Origin: Pseudooceanicola marinus
GTDB lineage: Bacteria; Pseudomonadota; Alphaproteobacteria; Rhodobacterales; Rhodobacteraceae
Assembly (NCBI RefSeq): GCF_020177265.1
Contig: NZ_JAIVMC010000005.1
Coordinates: 248,001-312,000 of the forward strand
Length of the DNA stretch: 64,000 bases
Direction of reading: 5' to 3'
How positions within the stretch are numbered: position 1 is the first letter of the stretch; every line of letters starts with the position of its first letter. Made by a program: the position numbers and the translations under genes. The notes beneath the pieces were generated by a model. It searched no databases. It saw only the letters and a program-made list of their open reading frames with translations, and was not told where the DNA came from. Positions 18,225-26,481 of the stretch are shown one piece after another.

Positions 18225-19163
18225 TTATTGTCCTGCTTTCAGGGGGTTGCCAGAGAGCATCTCGGTCAGGTCCAGATCGGGCTGGGTGCCGATGCCGACC
18301 AGGTGCGTGCCTGTTTCCTGTGCATCTGAACCGGGGGTCAGCTCCCACCGACCGGCCACCCATTGCAGCAGGGCGGGGCCTTCGCCGGCGATCTCCACCC
18401 AGCCCTTCAGCCGCAGCAGATCGGCGGGCAGGGCGGCCAGCGCGGCCTCCAGCGCGGGGCGGGGCAGGGGGCCGGTGTCGACCCGGTAGCGGTGGAAGAC
18501 ATGGTCATGGGCCATCGGATCGCCCTGCGGGGCCGACAGCAGCGACAGGGTGGAGCCGGCCAGCAGCTCCATCGGCAGGGCGGCGCGGGTGGTTTCGGCC
18601 ACGGTCTTGCCCGGTGCGAGGCGGCGCAGGGCGGCGCGGGCCTCGGTAAGGCGGGCGTCACCGGCGGCATCCACGTGGTTCAGCACCACCAGGTCGGCGC
18701 CGTCGAACTGGCGCGCCACGGTGTCGCCAATCAGCGGGTCATCAAGCTGCGCCGCCAGCTCCACCGCGTTGGCCATGGTCACCACCATGTCCAGTTTCAG
18801 CCCGCGTTCCAGCAGGGCGAATTCGGCCACGCGGCGCGGTTCGCCCACGCCCGAGGCCTCGATCAGGATCTCGTCCGGGCCCTTTTCCATCGCCGCGACC
18901 AGGGCCGGGCCGATACCCTCGGCCATCGAACAGCAGATGCAGCCGCCCGACAGCTCCAGCGTCAGCCCGTCGTCCGAGCGGATCAGCGCGGCATCCACGT
19001 TGATGTCGCCAAAATCGTTGACCAGCACGGCGATGCGGGTGGTGGCGGCGCCCAGGATCCGGTTGACCAGCGTGGTCTTGCCGGAGCCGAGGAAGCCACC
19101 GATCACGGTGACCGGGATCAGGCCGGGCGCGGGCCGGGCGGCGACGTTCAGGGGTGGCGTCAT
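18225..19163 (-). CDS. COG0523 (CobW-like) GTPase, putative metallochaperone
   Basis: 312-residue G3E-family P-loop GTPase. Walker A GGFLGSGKTTLVNRIL, the metal-binding CxCC motif in SGGCICCS, the G3 segment ASGVGEP, and a CobW C-terminal domain (GWVEIAGEGPALLQW). The guanine-specificity motif reads NHVD instead of NKxD. There is no His-rich tail. The start overlaps the amidohydrolase stop as ATGA, so the pair is coupled. Family members load metal (Zn, Co, Fe) into partner enzymes, and this one most likely serves the metal-dependent amidohydrolase it is coupled to. Confidence 0.87.
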   Translation of the reverse strand: MTPPLNVAARPAPGLIPVTVIGGFLGSGKTTLVNRILGAATTRIAVLVNDFGDINVDAALIRSDDGLTLELSGGCICCSMAEGIGPALVAAMEKGPDEILIEASGVGEPRRVAEFALLERGLKLDMVVTMANAVELAAQLDDPLIGDTVARQFDGADLVVLNHVDAAGDARLTEARAALRRLAPGKTVAETTRAALPMELLAGSTLSLLSAPQGDPMAHDHVFHRYRVDTGPLPRPALEAALAALPADLLRLKGWVEIAGEGPALLQWVAGRWELTPGSDAQETGTHLVGIGTQPDLDLTEMLSGNPLKAGQ

Positions 19164-20881
19164 GCGGGCACCGGTGCGTCGGGGATCGTGACATCGGGCA
19201 CCGGCGCCTGGTCGGCGGGGATCGCGCTTTCGTACCACTGGCCCGCGCTGATGGTGCCCAGCACACGCACCTCGCGCAGTTTCATCGGCTCCACCTCGGC
19301 GGGGTCGCTGTCCAGCACGGCGAAATCGGCGAACTTGCCGACCTCGATCGAACCCACCAGGTGATCGAGTTTCAGCTGGTAGGCGGCGCCGATGGTGATC
19401 GCCTTCAGCGCCTCCTCGACGGGCAGGCATTCCTCCGGCCCCATGATGCGGCCCTCGCTGGTCAGCCGGTTGACGGCGCACCAGGCGGTAAACAGCGGGT
19501 TCAGCGGCGTTACCGGCACGTCGCAATGGACCGAGAACTGCACCCCTTCGGCCAGGGCCGTGCCGCAGGCATCCATGCGCCGCGCCTTGTCGGGTCCCAT
19601 GGTCAGCGCATAGTGCTGTTCGCCCCAGTAGAAGATGTGGTTGGCAAAGAGGTTGGCCGACAGGCCAAGCGCCTTCATCCGCCGGAACTGCGCCCGGTCG
19701 GCCATCTGGCAGTGCTGCAACACGTGGCGATGGTCCGGACGCGGCGCCTTGGTCAGCGCCTCTTCCATCACGTCGATCACGAACTCGGACGCCTGGTCGC
19801 CGTTGACGTGGCAATGCATCTGCATGCCGGCCTCGTGGTAGGCCAGGATCATCGCCTTCAGCTGCGCCGGCGGCACGTTCCATAGCCCGTTCGGCGCCCC
19901 GTTGTGATAGCCCGGCCATTTCAGTCGTCCGGTGAAGCCCTGGATGGAGCCGTCGGTCATGATCTTCACCAGCCCCATGTAGAGCCGGTCATTGCCCTGT
20001 GTCTTCAGCTCGGTCGCGCGGGCGATGCCCTCGTCCAGCGCCCACTGGATGGCGCCCAGGGCGGGCACGATGCGGATGGGGAAGTCCGCCTCTTTTGTGA
20101 CGGCCAGGAAGGCGGCCAGCGAGTCGTCGTTCAAGCGCTGGTGCAGGTCGGTGGTGGTGGTGACCCCGGCGTTGACGGAGGCGCGGCCATAGGTGCGCAG
20201 GGTGTCGGCATCGACATCGCGCACCGCCATCGCCTCGCCCACCACGCGGGCGGCCATGTTCATCGCCGCCATCTCCTGCAGTTCGCCCGTCTCGACGCCC
20301 TCAGCGTCGCGCAGGATGCCCTCGACGTTGCTCTGGCCCAGCATGTTGCCGCGTTCCATCACCGGCGTGTTCACGTTCAGCAGGTGCAGCGAGGCATGCA
20401 TGATGACGATCGGACGGGTGGCGGAAACGGCATCCAGGTGTTTGCGTGTCATCCGTTCGCTGTAGTAGATCGGGTCGAACCCCCAGGCGACCAGCGCCTG
20501 GTCGGGATCGGTCAGCTTCGCCTCTTCTTCCTTCAGCCGCTCGACCACCGCCTCGATGCTTTTCAGCCCGCCCTCGACATGGCCATCGGGCGCCGTGCGC
20601 TTGAAGTAGCCCAGGAACAGGTTGTTCCACAGCGAGCCTTCCATCGTGTGCCCATGGGCCTCGACGAAGCCGGGCATCAGGATGCGTTCCGCGAAACGCT
20701 CATCCAGGGTGCAGTCCCAGGTCGCCTGCCAGGCGGCGCAATCACTGGCATCACCCACGGCCAGGATGCGGCCGTCGCGCACCGCCACATGGGTGGCCAG
20801 TGGACGGTTGGGGTTCATGGTGCGGATGCGGGCCGCCTTGAAGATGGTCACGGCGGAGGATGTCGCGGGTGAGGAGGTCAT
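19160..20881 (-). CDS. Metal-dependent amidohydrolase, YtcJ-like (Amidohydro_3)
   Basis: 573-residue cytoplasmic amidohydrolase with no signal peptide. Metal-site landmarks are HxH in FVEAHGHTMEG, TDGSIQGFTG, HCHVNGDQAS and the segment HRHVLQHCQM. The C-terminus returns to the composite beta-sandwich typical of the superfamily (VGKFADFAVLDSDPAEV). Members hydrolyse amide, carbamate or related bonds. A TauR-like repeat 59 bp upstream and coupling to a COG0523 metallochaperone place it in the taurine regulon. The proposed role is release of taurine from an imported N-substituted taurine; the exact bond is unknown. It starts 126 bp after tauR and has its own operator, so it is separately controlled. 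Confidence 0.85.
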   Translation of the reverse strand: MTSSPATSSAVTIFKAARIRTMNPNRPLATHVAVRDGRILAVGDASDCAAWQATWDCTLDERFAERILMPGFVEAHGHTMEGSLWNNLFLGYFKRTAPDGHVEGGLKSIEAVVERLKEEEAKLTDPDQALVAWGFDPIYYSERMTRKHLDAVSATRPIVIMHASLHLLNVNTPVMERGNMLGQSNVEGILRDAEGVETGELQEMAAMNMAARVVGEAMAVRDVDADTLRTYGRASVNAGVTTTTDLHQRLNDDSLAAFLAVTKEADFPIRIVPALGAIQWALDEGIARATELKTQGNDRLYMGLVKIMTDGSIQGFTGRLKWPGYHNGAPNGLWNVPPAQLKAMILAYHEAGMQMHCHVNGDQASEFVIDVMEEALTKAPRPDHRHVLQHCQMADRAQFRRMKALGLSANLFANHIFYWGEQHYALTMGPDKARRMDACGTALAEGVQFSVHCDVPVTPLNPLFTAWCAVNRLTSEGRIMGPEECLPVEEALKAITIGAAYQLKLDHLVGSIEVGKFADFAVLDSDPAEVEPMKLREVRVLGTISAGQWYESAIPADQAPVPDVTIPDAPVPA

Positions 20882-20940
20882 GGGGGGAGAGTCCTGTTGG
20901 TCGATTTTTCCCGCAGCCTAGGCAGGGGGCGGCGCGCCAG

Positions 20941-20973
20941 ACAGGTCCAGCCCGGTCCCATGGGTTGGGCCAG
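20941..20973 (-). promoter_or_regulatory. TauR-like operator upstream of the amidohydrolase gene
   Basis: Minus-strand half-sites CTGGCCCAAC (20973-20964) and CTGGACCTGT (20950-20941), starts exactly 23 bp apart. The proximal half with its flanks shares the 13-mer GGCTGGACCTGTC with the tpa site. It ends 59 bp before the ATG and begins 34 bp after the tauR stop. Confidence 0.75.
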
Positions 20974-21007
20974 CGTAAATCCGTTTCATGTCAGGGATGT
21001 GTGCGGA

Positions 21008-22441
21008 TCACAGATCGCGCACGGCGCGGCCCAGCTCGGCGAGGCCCGCGTCGATCTTGCGTTCGTCGATGTAGGAAATCCCGAGCCGCAGGAAGCGGCC
21101 CGCCTGGTCCTCAGGCACGAAGGGGTCTCCGGATTCGAACAGCACCCCGCGCGCGCAGGCGGCGGTGAACAGCGCCCGCGCATCGACACCGGGCGGGCAT
21201 TCCAGCCAGACCGAGGACCCGCCATGCGTGCCCGTGCGGCGGAAGTCGGGCAGGTAGCGGTCGCAGCCCTCGACCACCTTGGCGTGGCGATGGTCCAGCG
21301 CGGCCCGCAGGGAGCGTTGCAGCGCCAGGTAATGCCCCTCGGCCAGGAAGATCCCGGCGGTGCGCTGGTTGTTCAGCGGGGCCGAGCGATGGATCAGCCG
21401 GCGCAGCCAGCGGGCCTCCTCCACCAGGGCGGGAGCGGCCACCATGAAGCCCAGGCGCACGCCGGGCGCCAGCACCTTGGACAGCGTGCCGAGGTAGGCG
21501 ACATGGCCGGAGTTATCGAGGCTTTTCAACGTGGTCTGGTCGCCGTCGCTGGCGGTTTCGCCCTCGTAGTCATCCTCGATCAGCACGGTGCCGTCACGGC
21601 GCGCCCGCGCTAGGGTCGCCAGGCGGCGTTCGGGGGACATGGGCACCATGGTCGGGCAATGATGCGCCGGGGTCAGCACCGCCAGGTCCAGCGCGCTGTC
21701 GGGCAGGCGGGCACCCTCGCTGTCGATGGGCAGGTCGATGATGTCGGCGCCTTCGGCGGCCATGATGTTGCGGCTGTCGGGATAGCCCGGCATTTCACAG
21801 CCCACGCGGGTGCCGGGGCGCGCCAGCAGACGGGCCAGAAGATACAGCCCCTCCTGGGTGCCCAGGGTGATCAGGATTTCCTCGGGCTTCGCGTAGATGC
21901 CCCTTTGCGGCAGGATCTGGGTGCGGATCTGTTCGACCAGCAGCGGATCATCCTCCACCGCGCGGTCGGCGGTCCACCAGTCAATGGCCGACCGGCCAAG
22001 CGCGTCGCGGGAACAGGTGCGCCAGGTGTTGATCGGAAAGAGCGAGGGATCGACCTGCCCGTAGACGAAGGGAAAGGCGTAGTCCTGCCAGTTCGAGGGC
22101 TTGATGATGTGGCGCAGCCGCGAGGGGCGCTGTTTCAGCCGTGCGTCCCAGTCCGGGCCGGTGCCGGGGGCGGCCTCGGGCTGGTTCGCCGGTTCGGGCG
22201 GCAGGTCGCGGGCGACGAAGACCCCGCGGCGCGGCACGGAATCGAGGTAGCCGCGCGCCACCAGTTCCTCGTAGACCGCCGTGACCGTGTTGCGCGCGAT
22301 GCCAAGCTGACCAGCCAGCTGCCGCGAGGGGGGCATCTTCTGTCCCAGCTGCATCTGGCCCGAGTGGATCGACTCGACGATCCGGCGCCGCAGCTGCGAC
22401 TGGATCGGCTCTTCGCTTTCCCGGGTGATGATGGTTAGCAT
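21008..22441 (-). CDS. tauR: MocR-family (GntR-aminotransferase) transcriptional regulator TauR
   Basis: 477-residue regulator. An N-terminal GntR winged helix (about 8-75: PIQSQLRRRIVESIHSGQM, PPSRQLAGQLGIARNTVTAVYEELVARGYL) is fused to a class-I aminotransferase-like domain with the PLP lysine in GTLSKVLAPGVRLGF. It is divergent from tpa with 209 bp between starts, the arrangement known for TauR of Rhodobacter capsulatus and relatives, where it activates tpa on taurine. The direct repeats at 22549-22593 resemble the published TauR half-site (CTGGACYTAA, from memory). In this window it probably controls tpa, the amidohydrolase-GTPase pair and the aldehyde dehydrogenase-exporter-importer operon. 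Confidence 0.88.
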   Translation of the reverse strand: MLTIITRESEEPIQSQLRRRIVESIHSGQMQLGQKMPPSRQLAGQLGIARNTVTAVYEELVARGYLDSVPRRGVFVARDLPPEPANQPEAAPGTGPDWDARLKQRPSRLRHIIKPSNWQDYAFPFVYGQVDPSLFPINTWRTCSRDALGRSAIDWWTADRAVEDDPLLVEQIRTQILPQRGIYAKPEEILITLGTQEGLYLLARLLARPGTRVGCEMPGYPDSRNIMAAEGADIIDLPIDSEGARLPDSALDLAVLTPAHHCPTMVPMSPERRLATLARARRDGTVLIEDDYEGETASDGDQTTLKSLDNSGHVAYLGTLSKVLAPGVRLGFMVAAPALVEEARWLRRLIHRSAPLNNQRTAGIFLAEGHYLALQRSLRAALDHRHAKVVEGCDRYLPDFRRTGTHGGSSVWLECPPGVDARALFTAACARGVLFESGDPFVPEDQAGRFLRLGISYIDERKIDAGLAELGRAVRDL

Positions 22442-22548
22442 GGGTGTTGGTCCTATCTCGCCGGATCATAGCCGGTGCGGCGGGACATGATACATGACGT
22501 TTCGCGCGGGGATGTTCGCCTGCCAACGGTTTCGCCCAAGATCCGGGC

Positions 22549-22593
22549 GTGGACAAGTCCGTGGACCCATGTATTCGTGTCGGCTGGACCTGT
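22549..22593 (+). promoter_or_regulatory. TauR operator in the tauR-tpa divergent region
   Basis: Three direct half-sites: GTGGACAAGT (22549-22558), GTGGACCCAT (22561-22570) and CTGGACCTGT (22584-22593). The last two are 23 bp apart, as at the other two operators in the window. They lie 57 bp before the tpa ATG and on the tauR-upstream side, so they could serve activation of tpa and autoregulation. Confidence 0.75.
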
Positions 22594-22650
22594 CGCGAGC
22601 GCGCGGCACGCGGCTTTGTGACGGCAAGGACCCAACCGGGAGTTATATTC

Positions 22651-24018
22651 ATGTACGACAACGACATCAGTGATGTGGTGGCCGCCGACAAGGCCCATGT
22701 CTGGCACCACCTGACCCAGCACAAACCCTTTGAAACCTCCGATCCGCGCGTGATCGTCGAGGGCAAGGGCATCCACGTCTGGGACGCCAAGGGCACCCGT
22801 TACCTCGATGCCGTCTCCGGCGGGGTCTGGACCGTCAACGTGGGCTATGGCCGCGAATCCATCGCCGATGCCGTGCGTGAACAGCTGGTGAAACTGAACT
22901 ATTTCGCCGGTTCCGCGGGCTCGATCCCCGGCGCGCTGTTCTCGGAAAAGCTGATCGAAAAGATGCCGGGCATGTCCCGCGTCTACTACTGCAACTCTGG
23001 GTCCGAAGCGAACGAGAAGGCCTTCAAGATGGTCCGCCAGATCGCGCACAAGCGCTATGGCGGCAAGAAGACCAAGATCCTGTTCCGTGAACGCGATTAC
23101 CACGGCACCACCATCGCCGCCCTGTCGGCCTGTGGCCAGCCGGAACGCCACATGCAGTACGGCCCCCTGACGCCCGGTTTCGTCGAGGTCCCGCATTGCC
23201 TGGAGTACCGCAAGCAGTGGGACGTCGAGAACTACGGTGAACGCGCCGCCGATGCGATCGAGGAAGTGATCCTGCGCGAAGGCCCCGACACCGTCGGCGC
23301 CATCTGCCTGGAACCCGTCACCGCCGGTGGCGGCGTGATCGTTCCGCCCAAGGGCTACTGGGAGCGGGTGCAGGAGATCTGCAAGAAATACGACGTGCTG
23401 CTGCACATCGACGAGGTGGTCTGCGGCGTCGGCCGGACCGGCACCTGGTTCGGCTACCAGCACTACGGCATCAAGCCCGACTTCGTGACCATGGCCAAGG
23501 GCGTCGCCTCCGGCTATGCCGCCATCGCCTGCTGCGTGACCACCGAAGAGGTGTTCAACCTGTTCAAGGACGATGCCGAGGATCCGCTGAACTATTTCCG
23601 CGACATCAGCACCTTCGGCGGCTGCACCGCCGGTCCCGCCGCCGCGCTGGAAAACCTGGCGATCATCGAGCGCGAGGGCCTGCTGGAAAACACCACGGCC
23701 ATGGGCGACTACTGCCTGGAGAAGCTGGAAGAGCTGAAGGACAAGCATGCCGTCGTCGGCGACGTGCGCGGCAAAGGCCTGTTCCTCGGCGCCGAACTGG
23801 TCGCAGATCGCGGCACGAAGGAGCCGGTGGCCGAGAAGCTGGCCCAGCAGGTCGTGGGTGAATGCGGCGCCCAGGGCGTGATGATCGGGGTCACCAACCG
23901 CTCGCTGCCCGGGTTCAACAACACGCTGTGCCTGTCGCCCGCGCTGATCGCCACGAAAGACAATATCGACGAGATCGTGGGCGCCATGGACGTGGCCCTG
24001 ACCCGCGTCTTCGGCTGA
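22651..24018 (+). CDS. tpa: Taurine:pyruvate aminotransferase
   Basis: 455-residue class-III PLP aminotransferase that converts taurine + pyruvate to sulfoacetaldehyde + alanine. The PLP lysine is K283 in MAKGVASGY, with IDEVVCGVGRTGTWFGYQHYG before it and SGSEANEKAFKMVRQI for the phosphate site. The sequence tracks characterised Tpa over its whole length as I remember it (VWHHL, SGGVWTVNVGYGRE, DYHGTT, FRDISTFGGCTAGPAAALEN). The start at 22651 is chosen for GGGAG 9 nt upstream; earlier in-frame starts cross the operator. It is divergent from tauR. No xsc or tauABC follows, so the sulfoacetaldehyde is probably oxidised rather than cleaved. Confidence 0.9.
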   Translation: MYDNDISDVVAADKAHVWHHLTQHKPFETSDPRVIVEGKGIHVWDAKGTRYLDAVSGGVWTVNVGYGRESIADAVREQLVKLNYFAGSAGSIPGALFSEKLIEKMPGMSRVYYCNSGSEANEKAFKMVRQIAHKRYGGKKTKILFRERDYHGTTIAALSACGQPERHMQYGPLTPGFVEVPHCLEYRKQWDVENYGERAADAIEEVILREGPDTVGAICLEPVTAGGGVIVPPKGYWERVQEICKKYDVLLHIDEVVCGVGRTGTWFGYQHYGIKPDFVTMAKGVASGYAAIACCVTTEEVFNLFKDDAEDPLNYFRDISTFGGCTAGPAAALENLAIIEREGLLENTTAMGDYCLEKLEELKDKHAVVGDVRGKGLFLGAELVADRGTKEPVAEKLAQQVVGECGAQGVMIGVTNRSLPGFNNTLCLSPALIATKDNIDEIVGAMDVALTRVFG

Positions 24019-24047
24019 TCCATCCGGGGCTGCGCCCCGCAATTCGC

Positions 24048-24079
24048 CCTCCGGCCCCGATGGGCCGGGGGGCTTTTTT
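24048..24079 (+). terminator. Rho-independent terminator of tpa
   Basis: Stem CCGGCCC / GGGCCGG (24051-24068) extended by G-T and G-C pairs, loop CGAT, then a run of six T (24074-24079). It starts 30 bp after the tpa stop, so tpa is monocistronic. Confidence 0.85.
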
Positions 24080-24263
24080 GCTGCCCGGTCTGCCCCTGCG
24101 CAGGGGGCAGGCGCGGCTGGCACACGTAATTCCCCATGGCGGCGCGGCGCATTTTGCGCGACGCTGCCCGCGACCCCGCCTGACGCGGCACCCGGTCCCG
24201 ACAGGTCCGGCCACTGGACGCAGGCCCGAAGGGAAACGGATTTCACGACACGAGAGGACCGAG

Positions 24264-25019
24264 ATGGCGAACGACCAAACCCCCGTGACCATCGAACGTA
24301 TCCGGCATGAGCTGAAGCGGCGCCCGCTGACCCTGCTGGAAAAGGAAGAACTGACCCCGCACATGCTGCGCCTGACCTTCGGCGGCGCGGACCTGGCCGA
24401 TTTCGCCTCGCCCGGCGTGGATGATCACGTGAAGCTGATCTTCCCCGTCAAAGGCGAGGAGGCGCCGGTGATGCGCGAATACACCCCGCGCAGCTACGAC
24501 AACGACGCGCAACGGCTGGTGCTGGATTTCGCCGTGCATGAGGCCGGCCCCGCCACCGCCTGGGCCATCGCGGCGCAGCCGGGCGACGAACTGACCGTGG
24601 GCGGCCCGCGCGGCAGCCAGGTGGTCAGCGGCCCGCAGGAGTGGCTGCTGATCGGGGATGAAACCGCCCTGCCGGCCATCGCGCGCCGGATCGAGGGGCT
24701 GGACGCGGGCCACAAGGTCACCGCGCTGATCGCCGTGCCGGGCGCAGCGGACGAACAGGGCTTCGACACCGATGCCGAGGTGGAGATTCGCTGGATCCAC
24801 CGCCCCGAGGACGAGGCGCATCTGGTCGATCCGATTCTGCCCGCCCTGGCGGAGGTCGAGTTGACCGAGGGGCTTTATGCCTGGATCGCCGCCGAGGCGA
24901 CCGTGGCCCGTGCCCTGCGAAATGCGCTGGAAGAACGGGGTCACCCGCTGACCCGGATGAAGGCCGCGGGCTACTGGACGCGCGGCGTGGCGGACGGGTC
25001 GGACAAGAGCATCGCCTGA
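24264..25019 (+). CDS. Siderophore-interacting FAD-binding protein
   Basis: 251-residue flavoreductase of the SIP family, which reduces ferric siderophores in the cytoplasm. The N-terminal FAD domain has MREYTPRSYD (RxYT-type FAD-binding motif), and the C-terminal SIP domain has EWLLIGDETALPAIARRIE and the end motif GYWTRGV, both family hallmarks. ATG at 24264 follows an AGAGGA site. It stands alone between the tpa terminator and the tRNA. I found no convincing Fur box in the 245-bp upstream gap, so its regulation is not readable. Confidence 0.9.
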   Translation: MANDQTPVTIERIRHELKRRPLTLLEKEELTPHMLRLTFGGADLADFASPGVDDHVKLIFPVKGEEAPVMREYTPRSYDNDAQRLVLDFAVHEAGPATAWAIAAQPGDELTVGGPRGSQVVSGPQEWLLIGDETALPAIARRIEGLDAGHKVTALIAVPGAADEQGFDTDAEVEIRWIHRPEDEAHLVDPILPALAEVELTEGLYAWIAAEATVARALRNALEERGHPLTRMKAAGYWTRGVADGSDKSIA

Positions 25020-25114
25020 GCGCCGGCGCCCAGGAAGCGGGGCCTTGGAAAACTGGGGAAGGGCAGGGGGGCACCTCTGCCCTTTTTCCTTGGCGCGGGG
25101 GCGGTAGGAACAAC

Positions 25115-25153
25115 AAAAAGCCCCGTGAAACCAAGGGTTTCACGGGGCTTTGA
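25115..25153 (-). terminator. Terminator of tRNA-Leu
   Basis: Long inverted repeat AAGCCCCGTGAAACC / GGTTTCACGGGGCTT (within 25117-25152) directly after the tRNA 3' end, followed on the minus strand by TTTTTG. The same hairpin can stop transcripts of the siderophore-interacting gene from the other side. Confidence 0.88.
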
Positions 25154-25157
25154 GTAA

Positions 25158-25244
25158 TGGTGCCCAGGAGAGGACTCGAACCTCCACGTCCATACAGACA
25201 CTAGCACCTGAAGCTAGCGCGTCTACCAATTCCGCCACCTGGGC
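25158..25244 (-). tRNA. tRNA-Leu (anticodon CAG)
   Basis: 87-nt class-II tRNA on the minus strand. The 7-bp acceptor stem GCCCAGG / CCTGGGC closes the molecule, and CCA is encoded (25158-25160). The D arm is GGCGGAATTGGTAGACGC, the anticodon arm GCTAGCTTCAGGTGCTAGT with CAG, and a long variable arm precedes GGTTCGAGTCC of the T arm. It reads CUG leucine codons, the dominant Leu codon in this GC-rich genome. Confidence 0.97.
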
Positions 25245-25260
25245 CGGTGTCGTGAGGGGC

Positions 25261-25289
25261 GATATATGGGGTGTGTCCGGGGGTGTCAA
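25261..25289 (-). promoter_or_regulatory. Promoter of tRNA-Leu
   Basis: Minus-strand TTGACA (25284-25289), exact 17-nt spacer, TATATC (25261-25266). The predicted start is about 10 nt before the tRNA 5' end, with a GC-rich discriminator as is usual for stringently controlled stable-RNA promoters. Confidence 0.82.
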
Positions 25290-25402
25290 CGAGGTTTTTG
25301 AGCATTTTGTGAAAGTGATTTCGACAAAGCTGCCAACCGCCTTGTGTGCAAGGGAAAGCGGGGCTAGGAACGAGAGGAATTCGATCAGCCGGAGGTACGT
25401 CC

Positions 25403-26392
25403 ATGCCCAAATCGAAGCTTGTCACCATTTTCGGCGGGTCGGGATTCGTCGGCCGTTACATCGCCCGGCGCATGGCGCAGCAGGGCTGGCGCGTGCGCGT
25501 CGCCGTGCGCAACCCCGCGCTTGCGGGCTTCGTGCGCCCCTATGGCGCCGTGGGCCAGGTGGAACCCGTGTTCTGCAACATCCGCGACGATGCCTCGGTC
25601 GAGGTCGCGATGCGCGGCTCTGACGCGGTGGTGAACTGCGTCGGCACTTTCGCGGCCAAGGGAAAGAACAATTTCGACGCCGTGCAGGCCGACGGGGCAG
25701 GGCGAATCGCCCGTGTCGCCGCGGCGCAGGGCGTGGCCAACCTGGTGCATATCTCCGCCCTGGGCGCCGATGCCGAGGGGGGAAGCGGTTACGCCCGGTC
25801 CAAGGGCGAGGGCGAGGCCGCCGTGCTGGCCGCCTATCCCGAGGCGATGATCCTGCGTCCCTCGGTGATTTTCGGCTACGAGGACAAGTTCTTCAACCGC
25901 TTCGGCAAGATGGCCAGCCGCGCCCCCGTGGTGCCGGTGATCGGTGCCGACACCAAGTTCCAGCCGGTCTGGGTGGATGATGTGGCCGCCGCCGCCGTGA
26001 TGGGCGTGCTGGGCCAGGCCCCGGGCGGCATCTACGAGCTGGGCGGCCCGGAGGTGAAGACCTTCCGCGGCTGGATGAAGGAAATGTTCGGCGTGATCCA
26101 CCGCCGCCGCGGCGTGCTGGCACTCCCCTTCTGGGTCGGCAGCGTGATGGCCGGCGTCCTGGGTCTGGTGGAAACGCTGACCCTCGGCCTGGTGACCAAC
26201 AGCGTGCTGACCAGCGACCAGGTGAAACAGCTGCGCCACGACAACGTGGTGACCGGCGAGGCCAATACCTTTGCCGATCTGGGCATCGACCCGGCTGCGC
26301 CCGAGGCGGTCCTGCCCGACTATCTGTGGACCTACCGTCCCTCCGGGCAGTACGCGGCGATCAAGGACTCCGCTCAGAACCTGAAGGCCTGA
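25403..26392 (+). CDS. NDUFA9-like NAD(P)-binding protein (complex I-associated SDR family)
   Basis: 329-residue atypical short-chain dehydrogenase. The Rossmann motif is TIFGGSGFVGRYIARRMA (residues 7-24). It lacks a classical YxxxK pair in the expected place (YARSKGEGEAAV is the equivalent segment). It matches the alphaproteobacterial NDUFA9 family, which is homologous to the accessory subunit of respiratory complex I and is often annotated as a complex I assembly or ubiquinone-related protein. ATG at 25403 has GGAGG 7 nt upstream. It is monocistronic with its own terminator. The biochemical role in bacteria is not settled. Confidence 0.85.
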   Translation: MPKSKLVTIFGGSGFVGRYIARRMAQQGWRVRVAVRNPALAGFVRPYGAVGQVEPVFCNIRDDASVEVAMRGSDAVVNCVGTFAAKGKNNFDAVQADGAGRIARVAAAQGVANLVHISALGADAEGGSGYARSKGEGEAAVLAAYPEAMILRPSVIFGYEDKFFNRFGKMASRAPVVPVIGADTKFQPVWVDDVAAAAVMGVLGQAPGGIYELGGPEVKTFRGWMKEMFGVIHRRRGVLALPFWVGSVMAGVLGLVETLTLGLVTNSVLTSDQVKQLRHDNVVTGEANTFADLGIDPAAPEAVLPDYLWTYRPSGQYAAIKDSAQNLKA

Positions 26393-26431
26393 TCAGACGG
26401 CCTGAACGCACCCGCGTTTCGACGACATGCG

Positions 26432-26459
26432 AAAGCCCGGCCACTGGCCGGGCTTTTTC
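26432..26459 (+). terminator. Terminator after the NDUFA9-like gene
   Basis: AAGCCCGGCC / GGCCGGGCTT stem with a 3-nt loop followed by TTTTT (26454-26458). The reverse strand carries AAAGC only, so it acts mainly on the + strand, but it may also help stop uppP, which ends 23 bp beyond it. Confidence 0.85.
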
Positions 26460-26481
26460 GTTGGGGCGGGCCGGGGCGGCG

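Noticed and set aside
24201..24223. TauR-like half-sites (CTGGACGCAG and, reversed, CCGGACCTGT) before the siderophore-interacting gene
   Set aside because: No second half-site lies 23 bp away in the same orientation, unlike the three accepted operators.
24019..24263. Fur box before the siderophore-interacting protein gene
   Set aside because: The gap is GC-rich with no AT-rich 19-bp inverted repeat; only the tpa terminator is supported.
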